Positions 17,317 to 28,934 of a DNA stretch of 59,155 bases are shown here, piece by piece; within the stretch, counting starts at the first letter, position 1; every line of letters starts with the position of its first letter. The position numbers were made by a program, and so were the translations under genes. The notes beneath the pieces are model-generated. The model made no database searches and was not told the DNA's origin. It saw only the letters and a list, made by a program, of their open reading frames with translations. Location: positions 1 to 59,155 of the forward strand of contig JAUSAO010000108.1 in assembly GCA_030652475.1 (NCBI GenBank). The letters run 5' to 3'. Source of the stretch: Gallionella sp. Lineage in GTDB: Bacteria > Pseudomonadota > Gammaproteobacteria > Burkholderiales > Gallionellaceae.

Positions 17317-17955
17317 TTACTCCAGTGCGGGTGAAATCAAGGCCAGACCGGCTTGATTGCGACTGCGGTTTACGACCTTGCCGTCTTTGCTTAGTTCAAT
17401 TTGTCCGGCGCATAGCCAGCGTACGGCTTGCGGGAAAACACGGTGCTCTTCATGCAGGACACGGGCGGACAGCGTGTGCTCGGTGTCGTCGGCCAGCACA
17501 GGGATGGCGGCCTGAATGATGATGGGGCCATGATCGAGGTCGGGCGTGACGAAATGCACGGTGCAGCCATGAATTTTCACGCCGTCCTGTAGTGCGCGCG
17601 CATGCGTGTGCAGTCCGGTGTAGGACGGCAGCAGCGAGGGATGGATGTTGATCAAACGGCCTTGATAATGCATCACAAAATAGCTGGTAAGGATGCGCAT
17701 GAATCCGGCAAGGATCACGAAATCGGGCTGAAAACTGTCCACAACCTGCGCCAGTGCGGCATCGAAACTATCGCGGTCGGGGTGGTCGCGGTGTGCCACC
17801 ACTGCGGTCGGAATGCCGTGCGCCTGAGCAAAAGCCAGACCACCCGCATCCGCCCGGTTGCTGATGACCGCCGCGATGCGATAGTTGGCGTCGGCTGTCA
17901 GCAGCGCCTGCATATTGCTGCCGCGCCCGGAGATGAGAATGACGATGTTTTTCAT
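17317..17955 (-). CDS. purN: Phosphoribosylglycinamide formyltransferase
   Basis: The 212-residue product transfers a formyl group from 10-formyl-THF to GAR in de novo purine synthesis. The start reads MKNIVILISGRGSNMQALL, the GRGSN substrate loop of the family. The active site is visible as INIHPSLLPSYTGLHTHARA (HPSLLP) and the conserved aspartate in VTPDLDHGPII. ATG at 17955 is preferred over an in-frame TTG at 17973 because it gives the usual length. The gene is separated from purM by a vapBC pair. Confidence 0.95.
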   Translation of the reverse strand: MKNIVILISGRGSNMQALLTADANYRIAAVISNRADAGGLAFAQAHGIPTAVVAHRDHPDRDSFDAALAQVVDSFQPDFVILAGFMRILTSYFVMHYQGRLINIHPSLLPSYTGLHTHARALQDGVKIHGCTVHFVTPDLDHGPIIIQAAIPVLADDTEHTLSARVLHEEHRVFPQAVRWLCAGQIELSKDGKVVNRSRNQAGLALISPALE

Positions 17956-18020
17956 GGCGTTTGGAGTTGTCAAAGTTTTGCGGATTATAGCGAAAGCCAG
18001 GCTGCGGACGGTAATGCTGC

Positions 18021-18404
18021 TTACCAGATCGCAGCCGGATAATGTGCGCGTATGTTCTGGTCTGCCGTCAGCAGCGGTGAATCGCGATGGGCAGCCTGGG
18101 CTGCGATGATGCGGTCAAACGGGTCACGCGTCCAGGCTAGTGTCAGCGTAGCACCGATCACGGTAGCAAAGGGCAGATTGCAGGTTTCCAGGCCGATGTC
18201 GCGCCGCAAGCTATCCAGTATGGCAAGGGCGGTGCAGTTGATGCGGGAGATTTCATGCAGGTAGGTCAGTTCCAGTTCCACCATGGGCGAAATAAGCAGT
18301 TGCTCGGCTGTTTCAACCGCCCGTACACCCTGCGATGTCAGGCGAGTCGCGCCATCCTGATAGAGCCAGACCAGAATATGGGTATCAAGATAGAGTCGTT
18401 TCAC
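18021..18404 (-). CDS. vapC: VapC-type PIN-domain toxin
   Basis: The 127-residue protein is a PIN-domain ribonuclease of the VapC type. The first acidic residue lies in YLDTHILVWLY, an acidic position follows in MVELELTYLHE, and the C-terminal part has TRDPFDRIIAAQA and DSPLLTADQNI, giving the usual acidic metal site. VapC toxins cleave RNA (often initiator tRNA) when freed from antitoxin. Its start overlaps the antitoxin gene by 4 bases. The pair is inserted between purN and purM. Confidence 0.88.
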   Translation of the reverse strand: MKRLYLDTHILVWLYQDGATRLTSQGVRAVETAEQLLISPMVELELTYLHEISRINCTALAILDSLRRDIGLETCNLPFATVIGATLTLAWTRDPFDRIIAAQAAHRDSPLLTADQNIRAHYPAAIW

Positions 18405-18637
18405 AGTGTGGGTTGCCAGGTCTGTTCCCAGGACAGTCCGGCAAGATCGTCGGGGTCGCCATTGATGGTGCCGGGGTGAGGTTGGAGTGTGGCAAGACGC
18501 TGAGTCGAGGTATCACGAACGATGCGCACTGAACCGTTGGGGCGCTTGACTTCTACTACTTCTCCGGTCTCGACAACGCGATCCAGCGTGCTGAAAAGGT
18601 CGGCACGCAGGCGGGTGGCGGTAAGCTGCGTTTGCAT
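18401..18637 (-). CDS. vapB: Phd/VapB-type antitoxin
   Basis: The 78-residue product beginning MQTQLTATRLRADLFSTLDR fits the Phd/YefM-like antitoxin fold, with a DNA-binding N-terminal half (VVEVKRPNGSVRIVRD) and a tail (DDLAGLSWEQTW) that would wrap the PIN toxin. The frame is open for 20 more codons upstream to 18697. The ATG at 18637 is chosen because an AGGAAA box lies upstream of it and the Phd fold begins there. The 270 bases between here and purM hold only possible promoter sequence. Confidence 0.82.
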   Translation of the reverse strand: MQTQLTATRLRADLFSTLDRVVETGEVVEVKRPNGSVRIVRDTSTQRLATLQPHPGTINGDPDDLAGLSWEQTWQPTL

Positions 18638-18907
18638 GATTTGGGTTTCCTGCTTGATGTGTGCGTACATGTTATACCTGAGTATGTGCATGTTCAAGTG
18701 ATAGGACGCTCGAAATCGTGCGCCGGGGAAAAGCTGATTCTGCCGGATACGCTAAGAAAATGGATTGAGTTACCCGAACTGTCGTTGCAAAAAGCCTTCA
18801 GCTGCGAACGCAGTGTGGCAATCCAGTGTGTTGATTACAAAATAAATTCTGGAATGCCACGTCCCTCGCGGCTAAAGGCAGGACGATTTAATCCGCGTTT
18901 CCCTGAA

Positions 18908-19975
18908 TTACTTCACCTGCGTCTGATGCTCATCGCCTTGTCGTGCGCGTATCGCACCGATTTTGGTGACGGTTTCACCCAAAGCCTGCAACTGGCGGAT
19001 GGCTTGATCGGCATCTTCGGCTGAAACGATGACCACCATGCCGATACCGCAGTTGAAGGTGCGGTACATTTCCTGCTCAGCCACGCCGCCCTGTTCGCGC
19101 AGCCAGTGGAACAGCCTGGGCATCTGCCATGAAGTGCTGTCTATCTCGGCGACCACGTTCTCAGGCAGTACGCGCGGCACGTTTTCGGTAATGCCGCCGC
19201 CGGTGATGTGTGCCATGCCTTTGATGGTGAGGCTCTGCATCAATGCCAGCAGCGGTTTCACGTAGATGCGGGTAGGCGCCATGATGACATCGCTCAGGGT
19301 GCGGTCGCCGTCGAAACGGGCGGAAAGATCGGGTTTGCTGCGTTCGATGATCTTGCGCACCAGCGAGTAACCGTTGGAGTGCGCGCCGTTGGAAGCCATG
19401 CCCAGCACCACATCGCCGGGCTTGATGTCGCTGCCGGTAATGATGTTGGCCTTTTCCACTACGCCCACGGCAAAGCCGGCCAGGTCGTATTCGCCTGCGG
19501 GATACATGCCGGGCATTTCAGCGGTTTCGCCGCCAATCAATGCACAACCCGCCTGTTCGCAGCCATGGGCGATGCCTTTGATGACTTCGGTCGCGGCGGG
19601 AACATCGAGCTTGCCGCAGGCGAAATAATCGAGGAAGAACAAGGGCTCGGCACCCTGAACCAGAATGTCGTTGACGCTCATGCCGACCAGATCGATGCCG
19701 ACGGTGTCATGGATGTTCAGTTCGAATGCCAGTTTTAGCTTGGTGCCGACGCCATCGGTGCCGGAAACCAGCACGGGCTCTTTGTATTTCTTGGAAATTT
19801 CCACCAGACCACCGAAGCCACCGATGCCGGAAAGCACTTCCGGGCGCATGGTGCGCTTGGCATAGGGCTTGATGTTTTCGACCAATTGATCGCCTGCATC
19901 CATGTCTACACCGGCATCCCGATAGGAAAGTCCTGCGCTTTGAGCGGCGGAAGAAGTGTTATTTGGCTGGTTCAA
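18908..19975 (-). CDS. purM: Phosphoribosylformylglycinamidine cyclo-ligase (AIR synthase)
   Basis: The 355-residue enzyme closes the imidazole ring of AIR from FGAM using ATP. Family motifs are [18 protein letters not shown] at the N-terminus, [11 protein letters not shown] near residue 50, [16 protein letters not shown] near 72 and [20 protein letters not shown] near 155. The start appears to be a TTG at 19975, giving the expected distance to the YRDAGVD motif; no ATG lies in a suitable position. It is the first gene of the purM-vapBC-purN-DUF3108 run on this strand. Confidence 0.95.
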   Translation of the reverse strand: MNQPNNTSSAAQSAGLSYRDAGVDMDAGDQLVENIKPYAKRTMRPEVLSGIGGFGGLVEISKKYKEPVLVSGTDGVGTKLKLAFELNIHDTVGIDLVGMSVNDILVQGAEPLFFLDYFACGKLDVPAATEVIKGIAHGCEQAGCALIGGETAEMPGMYPAGEYDLAGFAVGVVEKANIITGSDIKPGDVVLGMASNGAHSNGYSLVRKIIERSKPDLSARFDGDRTLSDVIMAPTRIYVKPLLALMQSLTIKGMAHITGGGITENVPRVLPENVVAEIDSTSWQMPRLFHWLREQGGVAEQEMYRTFNCGIGMVVIVSAEDADQAIRQLQALGETVTKIGAIRARQGDEHQTQVK

Positions 19976-20037
19976 GTTGAGTTCTCGCTTTCTTCAGGAT
20001 AAAGTGCTGGACAATTTTGTCGCGAATTTTACCTGAA

Positions 20038-21096
20038 ATGACTATATCCCGCTTTACTGCCGTGCAGTGGTTGTTGTTTGTCGGATTGGCCGCGCTGTTG
20101 TTATATCTGCTCAGCCCGATACTTACCCCGTTTGTCGCTGCGGCTATTTTTGCCTATATCTGCAATCCGCTGGTGCAGCGGCTGTGTGTGATGAAAGTGC
20201 CGCGCACGCTGGCGGTGGTGATGGTGATGGTGGCGTTGTTATTATTATTGTCAGGATTGCTGCTGATTATGCTGCCGCTGCTGGAAAAGGAAATCAGCCT
20301 GTTTGCGGCGCGTTTGCCGGACCTGATCGAGGCCGCGCGCGTGCGCCTGTTGCCGCAGCTGCAACAGTGGTTCGGCGCGGATTTGCAATGGGACAGCGCC
20401 GCGCTGAAAGACCTGCTGATGAATCACTGGCAGAGTGCGGGTGGGGCGGCTAAAAGTTTGCTGCCCTGGCTGGGCAGCAGCAGCGGTGCCATTCTGGCTG
20501 TGCTGGTTAATCTGATGCTGATTCCGGTGGCGATGTTTTACTTGTTGCGTGACTGGGATGTGCTGCTTGCCCAGTTGGATGGGCTGATTCCCCGTCACTG
20601 GCACGCCAGTGTCCGTGAAATAGGGAGCGAGGTGGACTGCGTGCTGGCGGAATTTTTGCGTGGCCAAATTTCCGTGATGTTGTTGATGAGCGCCTTTTAC
20701 AGTCTGGCGTTGTGGCTGGTCGGTCTGGAGTTCGCGCTGCCCATCGGCATCATCGCCGGGATGTTGGTGTTCATTCCCTATCTGGGCATGATTATTGGTC
20801 TGCTGCTGGCTACGCTCGCGGCGGTGATGCAATTCACGGAATTGAGCGGTGTAGTGTGGGTGTGGGCGGTGTTTGGCGCGGGGCAATTGCTGGAAGGCAT
20901 GCTGGTCACGCCCTGGCTGGTCGGCGAGCGCATCGGTCTGCATCCGCTGGCGGTGATCTTTGCCCTGCTGGCCTTTGGTCAGTTGTTCGGTTTTTTCGGC
21001 ATTCTGCTGGCGTTGCCCATGTCGGCCATTTTGCTGGTCGGCTTGCGTCACGGCAAAACCTGGTACTTATCCAGCCGCATGTATAGCAAACCATGA
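20038..21096 (+). CDS. AI-2E/PerM-family membrane transporter
   Basis: The 352-residue protein has about eight membrane helices in the arrangement of the PerM/AI-2E transporter family. Helices run at residues about 10-60 and 66-95, there is a long hydrophilic segment near 95-200, and the conserved PYLGMIIGLLLATLAAVMQF region lies near 245. The in-frame TTG at 20017 is less likely than ATG 20038. Exchange of small molecules or ions is known for some relatives, but the substrate here is unknown. It overlaps hda by 4 bases, an arrangement common in betaproteobacteria. Confidence 0.85.
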   Translation: MTISRFTAVQWLLFVGLAALLLYLLSPILTPFVAAAIFAYICNPLVQRLCVMKVPRTLAVVMVMVALLLLLSGLLLIMLPLLEKEISLFAARLPDLIEAARVRLLPQLQQWFGADLQWDSAALKDLLMNHWQSAGGAAKSLLPWLGSSSGAILAVLVNLMLIPVAMFYLLRDWDVLLAQLDGLIPRHWHASVREIGSEVDCVLAEFLRGQISVMLLMSAFYSLALWLVGLEFALPIGIIAGMLVFIPYLGMIIGLLLATLAAVMQFTELSGVVWVWAVFGAGQLLEGMLVTPWLVGERIGLHPLAVIFALLAFGQLFGFFGILLALPMSAILLVGLRHGKTWYLSSRMYSKP

Positions 21097-21782
21097 CCCA
21101 ACTGCTGCTCGACATCACGCCTGACTGGTGGCCGACCTTCGATAATTTCGTGGCGTGCGGCAATTGCGAATTGCTCTCGGTGTTGCAACACGCCCTGGCG
21201 GGCGAGAGCCGGGAGCGGTGTATTTATGTGTGGGGGCAGAGCGGCAGCGGCAAAAGCCATTTGCTGCAAGCCTGCGTGAGTGCTGCGCAAAATGCCCGTC
21301 ACAACGCGATCTACGCACAAGGCCGGGTGCCGGAGCAGGCCGATGTGGTGGCGGTGGATGATGTGGAAAGGCTGGATGATGCGGCGCAAATCGAATTATT
21401 CAATTTATACAATCAGATACGTGAGAGCGGCGGGATGTTGCTGGTAAGCGGCAGGCAGTCGCCGCTGCATCTTGATCTGCGTGCCGATCTGCGTACCCGG
21501 CTGGGCTGGGGACTGGTGTATCAGGTGCATGGTCTGAGCGACGAAGAGAAGGCGCAGGCACTCGCGCAACATGCGCAGGGCAGGGGCTTCTCCCTGACGC
21601 ACGAAGTGACCCACTACCTGTTGCGCCACGGGCGGCGCGATCTGCCCAGCCTGCTGGCCGTACTGGACGCGCTGGATGAACATTCGCTGCGCCTGCATCG
21701 CGCACCGTCCGTACCTTTACTCAAGGAAGTTTTATTTAACCAACAGGATTCCCGCTTGCGCGGGAATGATGAACCAAAATGA
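21093..21782 (+). CDS. hda: DnaA regulatory inactivator Hda
   Basis: The 229-residue AAA+ protein resembles DnaA domain III. It has YVWGQSGSGKSHLLQA (Walker A) near residue 45, VVAVDDVERL (Walker B) near 86 and a sensor region with GRQSPLHLDLRADLRTRL (arginine finger region) near 123. With the DNA clamp it promotes ATP hydrolysis by DnaA to prevent over-initiation. The N-terminal QLLLDI segment is the clamp-binding motif. The last residues (NQQDSRLRGNDEPK) are encoded by a REP-like palindrome, so the C-terminus is a repeat-derived extension. Its stop overlaps the next start by 4 bases. Confidence 0.9.
   Translation: MTQLLLDITPDWWPTFDNFVACGNCELLSVLQHALAGESRERCIYVWGQSGSGKSHLLQACVSAAQNARHNAIYAQGRVPEQADVVAVDDVERLDDAAQIELFNLYNQIRESGGMLLVSGRQSPLHLDLRADLRTRLGWGLVYQVHGLSDEEKAQALAQHAQGRGFSLTHEVTHYLLRHGRRDLPSLLAVLDALDEHSLRLHRAPSVPLLKEVLFNQQDSRLRGNDEPK
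21748..21767. repeat. REP-like palindrome within the end of hda
   Basis: ATTCCCGC at 21748-21755 pairs perfectly with GCGGGAAT at 21760-21767 around a 4-base loop. It is the same class as the elements at 6459-6543 and 35721-35813. It lies inside the hda coding sequence and encodes the tail DSRLRGND. Confidence 0.8.
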
Positions 21783-22444
21783 AGTTAGCACTATTTGATC
21801 TGGATAACACCCTGCTGGACGGCGACAGTGATTTTGAGTGGTCGCAATTCCTCATCAGGATCGGCATACTTGACCGCGATCTGTTGGAGGTGAAGAACCA
21901 GGCTTTTTACGATCAATACAAGGCGGGCACGCTGGATATATACGAATTTCTGGATTTTCAGCTCAAGCCATTGTCGCGTCATTCCCGCAAAACACTGGAT
22001 GAATGGCATCAGCAATTCATGCGGGAAAGCGTCATGCCTATGGTTACACAGCCTGCGCGTGAGCTGGTGCAACAGCACCGCGATGCGGGTGACGTGTGCG
22101 TGATCATCACGGCCACTAACAGTTTTGTCACCGCTCCCATCGCTCGCGAATTTGGCATTGAAAATCTGATTGCCACCGAGCCGGAACACAAGGACGGCGA
22201 GTTTACCGGGCGTGTCGCCGATGTGCCGTGCTTCCGCGAAGGCAAGATTACCCGTCTGGACAATTGGCTGAGTGCGCGCGGCTGGACACTGGACAGCTTC
22301 GCCGACAGCACTTTCTACAGCGATTCACTCAACGATCTGCCGCTGATGTGCAAGGTAAAACACCCGGTCGCCGCGAACCCCGATGCGACGCTGCGCAAAC
22401 ATGCCGAGCAGCATGGCTGGCGCATCATCAGTCTGCGTGAGTGA
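21779..22444 (+). CDS. HAD-IB family phosphatase (SerB-like)
   Basis: The 221-residue protein is a haloacid-dehalogenase subfamily IB hydrolase. Motif I FDLDNTLLDGD starts at residue 5, motif II is seen in VIITATNSF near 111 and the acidic motif IV in YSDSLNDLPLM near 181. Family members act on phosphoserine or on histidinol-phosphate (CicA-like group). The substrate cannot be told from sequence. It overlaps hda by 4 bases and the glutaredoxin gene by 8. Confidence 0.87.
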   Translation: MKLALFDLDNTLLDGDSDFEWSQFLIRIGILDRDLLEVKNQAFYDQYKAGTLDIYEFLDFQLKPLSRHSRKTLDEWHQQFMRESVMPMVTQPARELVQQHRDAGDVCVIITATNSFVTAPIAREFGIENLIATEPEHKDGEFTGRVADVPCFREGKITRLDNWLSARGWTLDSFADSTFYSDSLNDLPLMCKVKHPVAANPDATLRKHAEQHGWRIISLRE

Positions 22445-22664
22445 TATCAGCGTCATCGAACTCTACGGCACCGCGTGCTGCCATTTGTGCGATGAGGCGG
22501 AGGCGGTACTCCTGTCGGCCGGCGTACACACCGTACATATCGACATCGCCGATGACGACAGCTTGCTTGAAAAATACGGCACGCGCATCCCGGTGTTGCG
22601 GCGCGCCGACGCGGAGCTAGTCTGGCCGTTCGATGCCGAGACCGCAACGCGGTTTTTGGCGTGA
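22437..22664 (+). CDS. Glutaredoxin-family protein (DUF836-like)
   Basis: The 75-residue protein has a thioredoxin fold start VIELYGTACCHLCDEAEAVL, with the redox motif CCHLC near residues 11-15, and the cis-proline region TRIPVLRRADAELVWPFD. This is the short DUF836-type glutaredoxin seen in proteobacteria. GTG at 22437 gives the natural start and an 8-base overlap with the upstream HAD gene; the frame is open further upstream but only within that gene. Confidence 0.82.
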   Translation: MSDISVIELYGTACCHLCDEAEAVLLSAGVHTVHIDIADDDSLLEKYGTRIPVLRRADAELVWPFDAETATRFLA

Positions 22665-22685
22665 ATCTTCACCGGTATTGAATTT

Positions 22686-25547
<2,862 letters not shown>

Positions 25548-25637
25548 GTCCGTTCCCCTTGCGCCATGATGCAGACGATGCGACACAGAGTTCAAGTTTA
25601 CAGCATATCACTTATCCCGGAAAAGGCAGTTGGCAGG

Positions 25638-26807
25638 GTGGTAGAGCAGTTTCCCCGTATCGTGTGGGGGTTATGCCTGCTCTGTCTCGCCGGATGCTCT
25701 CCACAACACGGCTATGAAGCGCTGCTGGTGCTGGCCGACATTGGCGCGGCGCATGTGCCTTCGCGCCTGAAGGACATCACGCCGCCGCCCGTGCGCCGTC
25801 CGGTCTCATATGTCGTGGGCGGACGTTCGCGCAGCGGCGACTTGTATTTGCCCGGCGAAGGCCAGCCGTTGGCGGGTATCGTGCTGGTACCCGGCGCGGT
25901 GCCGCACGGCAAAGACGATGCGCGCCTGGTGGCGTTCGCCGCGACGCTGGCGCGCGCCCGCTTCGCGGTGTTGACCCCGGAACTGCGCGGCTTCCGCGAG
26001 CTGCGCATTCAGCCTGGCGATGCCCGCGAGGTGGCGGATGCCTTCGGCTATCTTGCCAGCCGCCCGGAACTCGCGCCGGAAGGACGCGCCGGCATCGCGG
26101 CGTTCAGCTACGCAGTGGGGCCGGCGCTGCTGGCCGCAATGGAGCCGGACATCCGCGAGCGGGTGCGTTTCGTTGTTGGTGTGGGCGGATACTACGATCT
26201 GGCGCGCACGGTCGCTTATTTCAGCACCGGGTATTTCCGCCACGAAGGCCGCTTGCATTACCTCAAGCCGGACGAATACGGCAAGATGGTGTTCGTGAAG
26301 AGTTGCCGGCCCTATCTGAGCGACCCGCGTGACCGAGACATCCTCGACGCGATGGTGCAACTGAAGCTGCGCGACATCGGGGCGGATATCGCCCCATTGG
26401 CATCCGGTCTGGGGGAAGAGGGCCGCGCCGTATACCGGCTGCTGACCAACAGCGACCCGGCACGCACGCCGCAATTGATGCAGGCGCTGCCGCCGCAAGT
26501 GCTGGCGGATATCGCCGCGCTGACGCTGCGTGGCAAGGATATGCGCGGACTCAAGGCGCGCCTGCTGCTGGTGCACGGCGAGAACGACAACCTCATCCCG
26601 TTTCCCGAGAGCATAGCGCTGGCCGCGAACGCCGCGCCCGGCCGGGCGCGGCTGTTCGTAATCCGGCGCATGCTTGGGCATGTGGATCTGACGCTGCCGC
26701 ATCTGTTCTCGCGGGAATTCTTCGGCCATGAATTGCCCGACGCCTGGCGCATGTGGCGCGCGGTGGACGCGCTGCTGGCCGAGCGCGAAGCGGGAGCGGA
26801 GCGATGA
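25638..26807 (+). CDS. Lipoprotein alpha/beta hydrolase
   Basis: The protein (389 residues from this start) carries a lipoprotein signal, WGLCLLCLAGC, with the cysteine about 19 residues from the GTG. The alpha/beta-hydrolase features are an oxyanion strand GIVLVPGAVPHGKDD, a nucleophile elbow AAFSYAVG (alanine replaces the first glycine of GxSxG), an acid in LLVHGENDNLIPF and a histidine in RMLGHVDLTLP. GTG 25638 is preferred because it places the signal peptide properly; ATGs at 25566 and 25578 are in frame but would overlap the divergent promoter. It overlaps the ceramidase-like gene by 4 bases. Likely substrate: a lipid ester or amide (inference). Confidence 0.75.
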   Translation: MVEQFPRIVWGLCLLCLAGCSPQHGYEALLVLADIGAAHVPSRLKDITPPPVRRPVSYVVGGRSRSGDLYLPGEGQPLAGIVLVPGAVPHGKDDARLVAFAATLARARFAVLTPELRGFRELRIQPGDAREVADAFGYLASRPELAPEGRAGIAAFSYAVGPALLAAMEPDIRERVRFVVGVGGYYDLARTVAYFSTGYFRHEGRLHYLKPDEYGKMVFVKSCRPYLSDPRDRDILDAMVQLKLRDIGADIAPLASGLGEEGRAVYRLLTNSDPARTPQLMQALPPQVLADIAALTLRGKDMRGLKARLLLVHGENDNLIPFPESIALAANAAPGRARLFVIRRMLGHVDLTLPHLFSREFFGHELPDAWRMWRAVDALLAEREAGAER

Positions 26808-27583
26808 AACTCAGTCGAAAGTCGCGCGCCGGATTGCTGCTGGCATGCGCCGCCGCCGTCGCGTTCGCGGTGGCGCTGCTGCCGCCGTTCCCGCAGCCGC
26901 AGGACTATCACCGTTTCGCCGATGCGCGCGCGTTGTTCGGCGTGCCGAATTTTCTCGACGTGGTTTCCAACCTGGCGTTCCTCGCGGTCGCCGTGGCGGG
27001 GCTGGCCGCTGTGCTTCGCCCCTCTTCGTTTGCCGGCAGCGCCGCGTTTATCGACAGCGCCGAGCGCCTGCCCTACGCGCTGTTCTTCCTCGCGCTGGCC
27101 GCGACCGCTTTCGGATCGGCCTGGTATCACCTCGCGCCGGACCATGCGCGGCTGTTCTGGGATCGCCTGCCGATCAGCGTGTGCTTCGCGGCGCTGCTGT
27201 CCGCCGTGATCGCGGAGCGCTATAGCACCAGGGCTGGGCGGATGCTATTGCCGCCGCTGGCAGCAGCGGGCGCGGGCACGGTGTGCTATTGGCTGTGGAG
27301 CGAGACGCGCGGCGCCGGAAACGTGCTGCCTTATTTCGCGTTCCAGGCTTATGCGCTGTTCGCCATCCTGCTGCTGATGCGCCTCTTCCCGCCGCGCTAC
27401 AGCCGCAGCGCGGACTTGTACCGCGCCGTCATGCTGTATGGCGCGGCGCTGGCGGTCGAGCTGTTCGACCGCTCCGTCTTTGCTCTCGGAGAAATTATCG
27501 GCGGCCACACGCTGAAGCATCTGCTGGCCGCGCTGGCGATCTATCAGGTGGTGCGGATGCTGCGCCTGCGAACGCGCGTCTGA
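26804..27583 (+). CDS. Ceramidase-like membrane hydrolase (CREST family)
   Basis: The 259-residue protein has about seven membrane helices and matches the alkaline ceramidase fold. The zinc-site residues are all present with family spacing: S105-x3-H109 (GSAWYH), then D120 eleven residues later (LFWDRLP), and H235-x3-H239 near the C-terminus (GGHTLKHLL). In human ACER3 the equivalent residues are S77, H81, D92, H217 and H221, the same internal spacings. It is therefore probably a zinc-dependent amide or ester hydrolase of a membrane lipid. ATG at 26804 overlaps the hydrolase stop by 4 bases, and the frame upstream of it lies within that gene. Confidence 0.82.
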   Translation: MKLSRKSRAGLLLACAAAVAFAVALLPPFPQPQDYHRFADARALFGVPNFLDVVSNLAFLAVAVAGLAAVLRPSSFAGSAAFIDSAERLPYALFFLALAATAFGSAWYHLAPDHARLFWDRLPISVCFAALLSAVIAERYSTRAGRMLLPPLAAAGAGTVCYWLWSETRGAGNVLPYFAFQAYALFAILLLMRLFPPRYSRSADLYRAVMLYGAALAVELFDRSVFALGEIIGGHTLKHLLAALAIYQVVRMLRLRTRV

Positions 27584-27590
27584 AACCGGT

Positions 27591-28883
27591 TCAGGCATCT
27601 TCCCGCAAGGCCGCGCGGCGACCGCGTTTCACGTCCACTCCGGCAAGGATCAGCAGGCCGATCAGGAAATAGCCGCCGGTAATCAGGATCGCCAGACGGT
27701 GGTCGCCTTGCGTGAGCCAGCTCACCAGCCCGTAGGTCACCGGACCGATGATGGCGGACAGCTTCACCGCCAGCCCCCACAGCCCGAAAAATTCCGCGCG
27801 ACGCGCGGGCGGGGAAAACAGTCCCACCAGTGCGCGTCCCGCCGACTGGCTGGCGCCCATGCACAGGCCCGCCAGGTTGGCCGCCGCCCAGAAAAGCCCC
27901 GGCCCTTGCGCCGCCCAGGCAATCACCACCATGATCATCCAGCCGACCAGTGTCAGCGCAATGGCCGGGACATGGCCGATGCGGTCCTGCAGATAGCCGA
28001 ACGCGAAAGCGCCGAAGGCGGCGGTGATGTTGACCACGAAGATCAGCATCAGCGTCTGCTGCGTGGTGAACTGCATCACCTGTTGCGCATAGATGGCGGC
28101 CAGCGTGATCACTGCCTGGATGCCTGCCTGATAGAACACCGTGCAGGCGAGGAAGCGCCGCAGATCGCGGTAATCTCTTGCATGGCGGACGGTCTGCACC
28201 AGCCGCGCGTAGGCTTCCTGTGCCATATTCCGCCCCGCCATGTGCGGCTGGGGCCGCGCGCGCTCCTTGAGGAACAGGAAGGTGGGCAGGCTCGCCGCAG
28301 CGAACAGCGCCGCCGTGATCAGCATGGTGACCGGCACGAAATCGGCGGCGCCATCACCGTGCGCCTGTGCCCAGCTCACATAGGCGAGGCAGGCGCCCAG
28401 GCTGACCAGACCGCCCACATAACCGAGGCTCCAGCCCCAGCCCGAGACCCGCCCGAGGGATTCTTCGCGCGCCAGCTCCGGCAGGAACGCGGCAATCAGG
28501 TTCTCGCCGCTTCCGTAGAAGAAGTTGGAAAGCGCGATCAGCGCAACCGCCAGCCACAGGTTGCCTGGCCCGGCGAAGGCGAGCGCGGCGGTGAATGACA
28601 CGCAGCCCGCCGTCGTGATCAGCAGCAGGCGCTTCTTCGCGGCATGGGCATCGGCATATGCTCCCAGCAGCGGCGCGGTCAGCATGATCAGCGCGTAGGA
28701 GAGAGCCAGCGACAGCGTCCAGGCCAGTGTCGCCCAGGGCGCATTTCCCGCCACCACCGTTACGAAATAGGCGTTGAAGACGGCGGTGATGACGACGGTG
28801 GTGTAGCCGGAATTGGCGAAGTCGTACATCGCCCAGGCCCAGGCTTCGCGGGGTGAGACATCGGGTGCGAGGTTGCGGCGCAT
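27591..28883 (-). CDS. UMF1/Atg22-family MFS transporter
   Basis: The 430-residue protein has 12 predicted membrane helices. The N-terminal WAMYDFANSGYTTVVITAVF is the hallmark of the UMF1 (Atg22-like) family. A conserved GWGWSLGYVGGL lies near residue 150. Yeast Atg22 exports amino acids from the vacuole; substrates of bacterial members are unknown. The gene is convergent with the ceramidase-like gene, their stops 7 bases apart, and shares the elevated GC of this block. Confidence 0.88.
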   Translation of the reverse strand: MRRNLAPDVSPREAWAWAMYDFANSGYTTVVITAVFNAYFVTVVAGNAPWATLAWTLSLALSYALIMLTAPLLGAYADAHAAKKRLLLITTAGCVSFTAALAFAGPGNLWLAVALIALSNFFYGSGENLIAAFLPELAREESLGRVSGWGWSLGYVGGLVSLGACLAYVSWAQAHGDGAADFVPVTMLITAALFAAASLPTFLFLKERARPQPHMAGRNMAQEAYARLVQTVRHARDYRDLRRFLACTVFYQAGIQAVITLAAIYAQQVMQFTTQQTLMLIFVVNITAAFGAFAFGYLQDRIGHVPAIALTLVGWMIMVVIAWAAQGPGLFWAAANLAGLCMGASQSAGRALVGLFSPPARRAEFFGLWGLAVKLSAIIGPVTYGLVSWLTQGDHRLAILITGGYFLIGLLILAGVDVKRGRRAALREDA

Positions 28884-28934
28884 GGCTAGTCCCGGGACGG
28901 AATACGCGCCGATTATACCGAATGTTGGTTGAGG

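Noticed and set aside
20251..21051. 266-codon minus-strand frame across the PerM-like gene
   Set aside because: Glutamine/histidine-rich antisense translation of membrane-helix codons; no start signal or family.
25806..26729. 307-codon minus-strand frame across the lipoprotein hydrolase gene
   Set aside because: High GC content makes long antisense frames common here; the plus-strand gene has lipobox, nucleophile, acid and histidine.
27699..28598. 299-codon plus-strand frame across the UMF1 transporter gene
   Set aside because: The histidine/glutamine/arginine-rich product is typical of antisense reading of a membrane protein gene.
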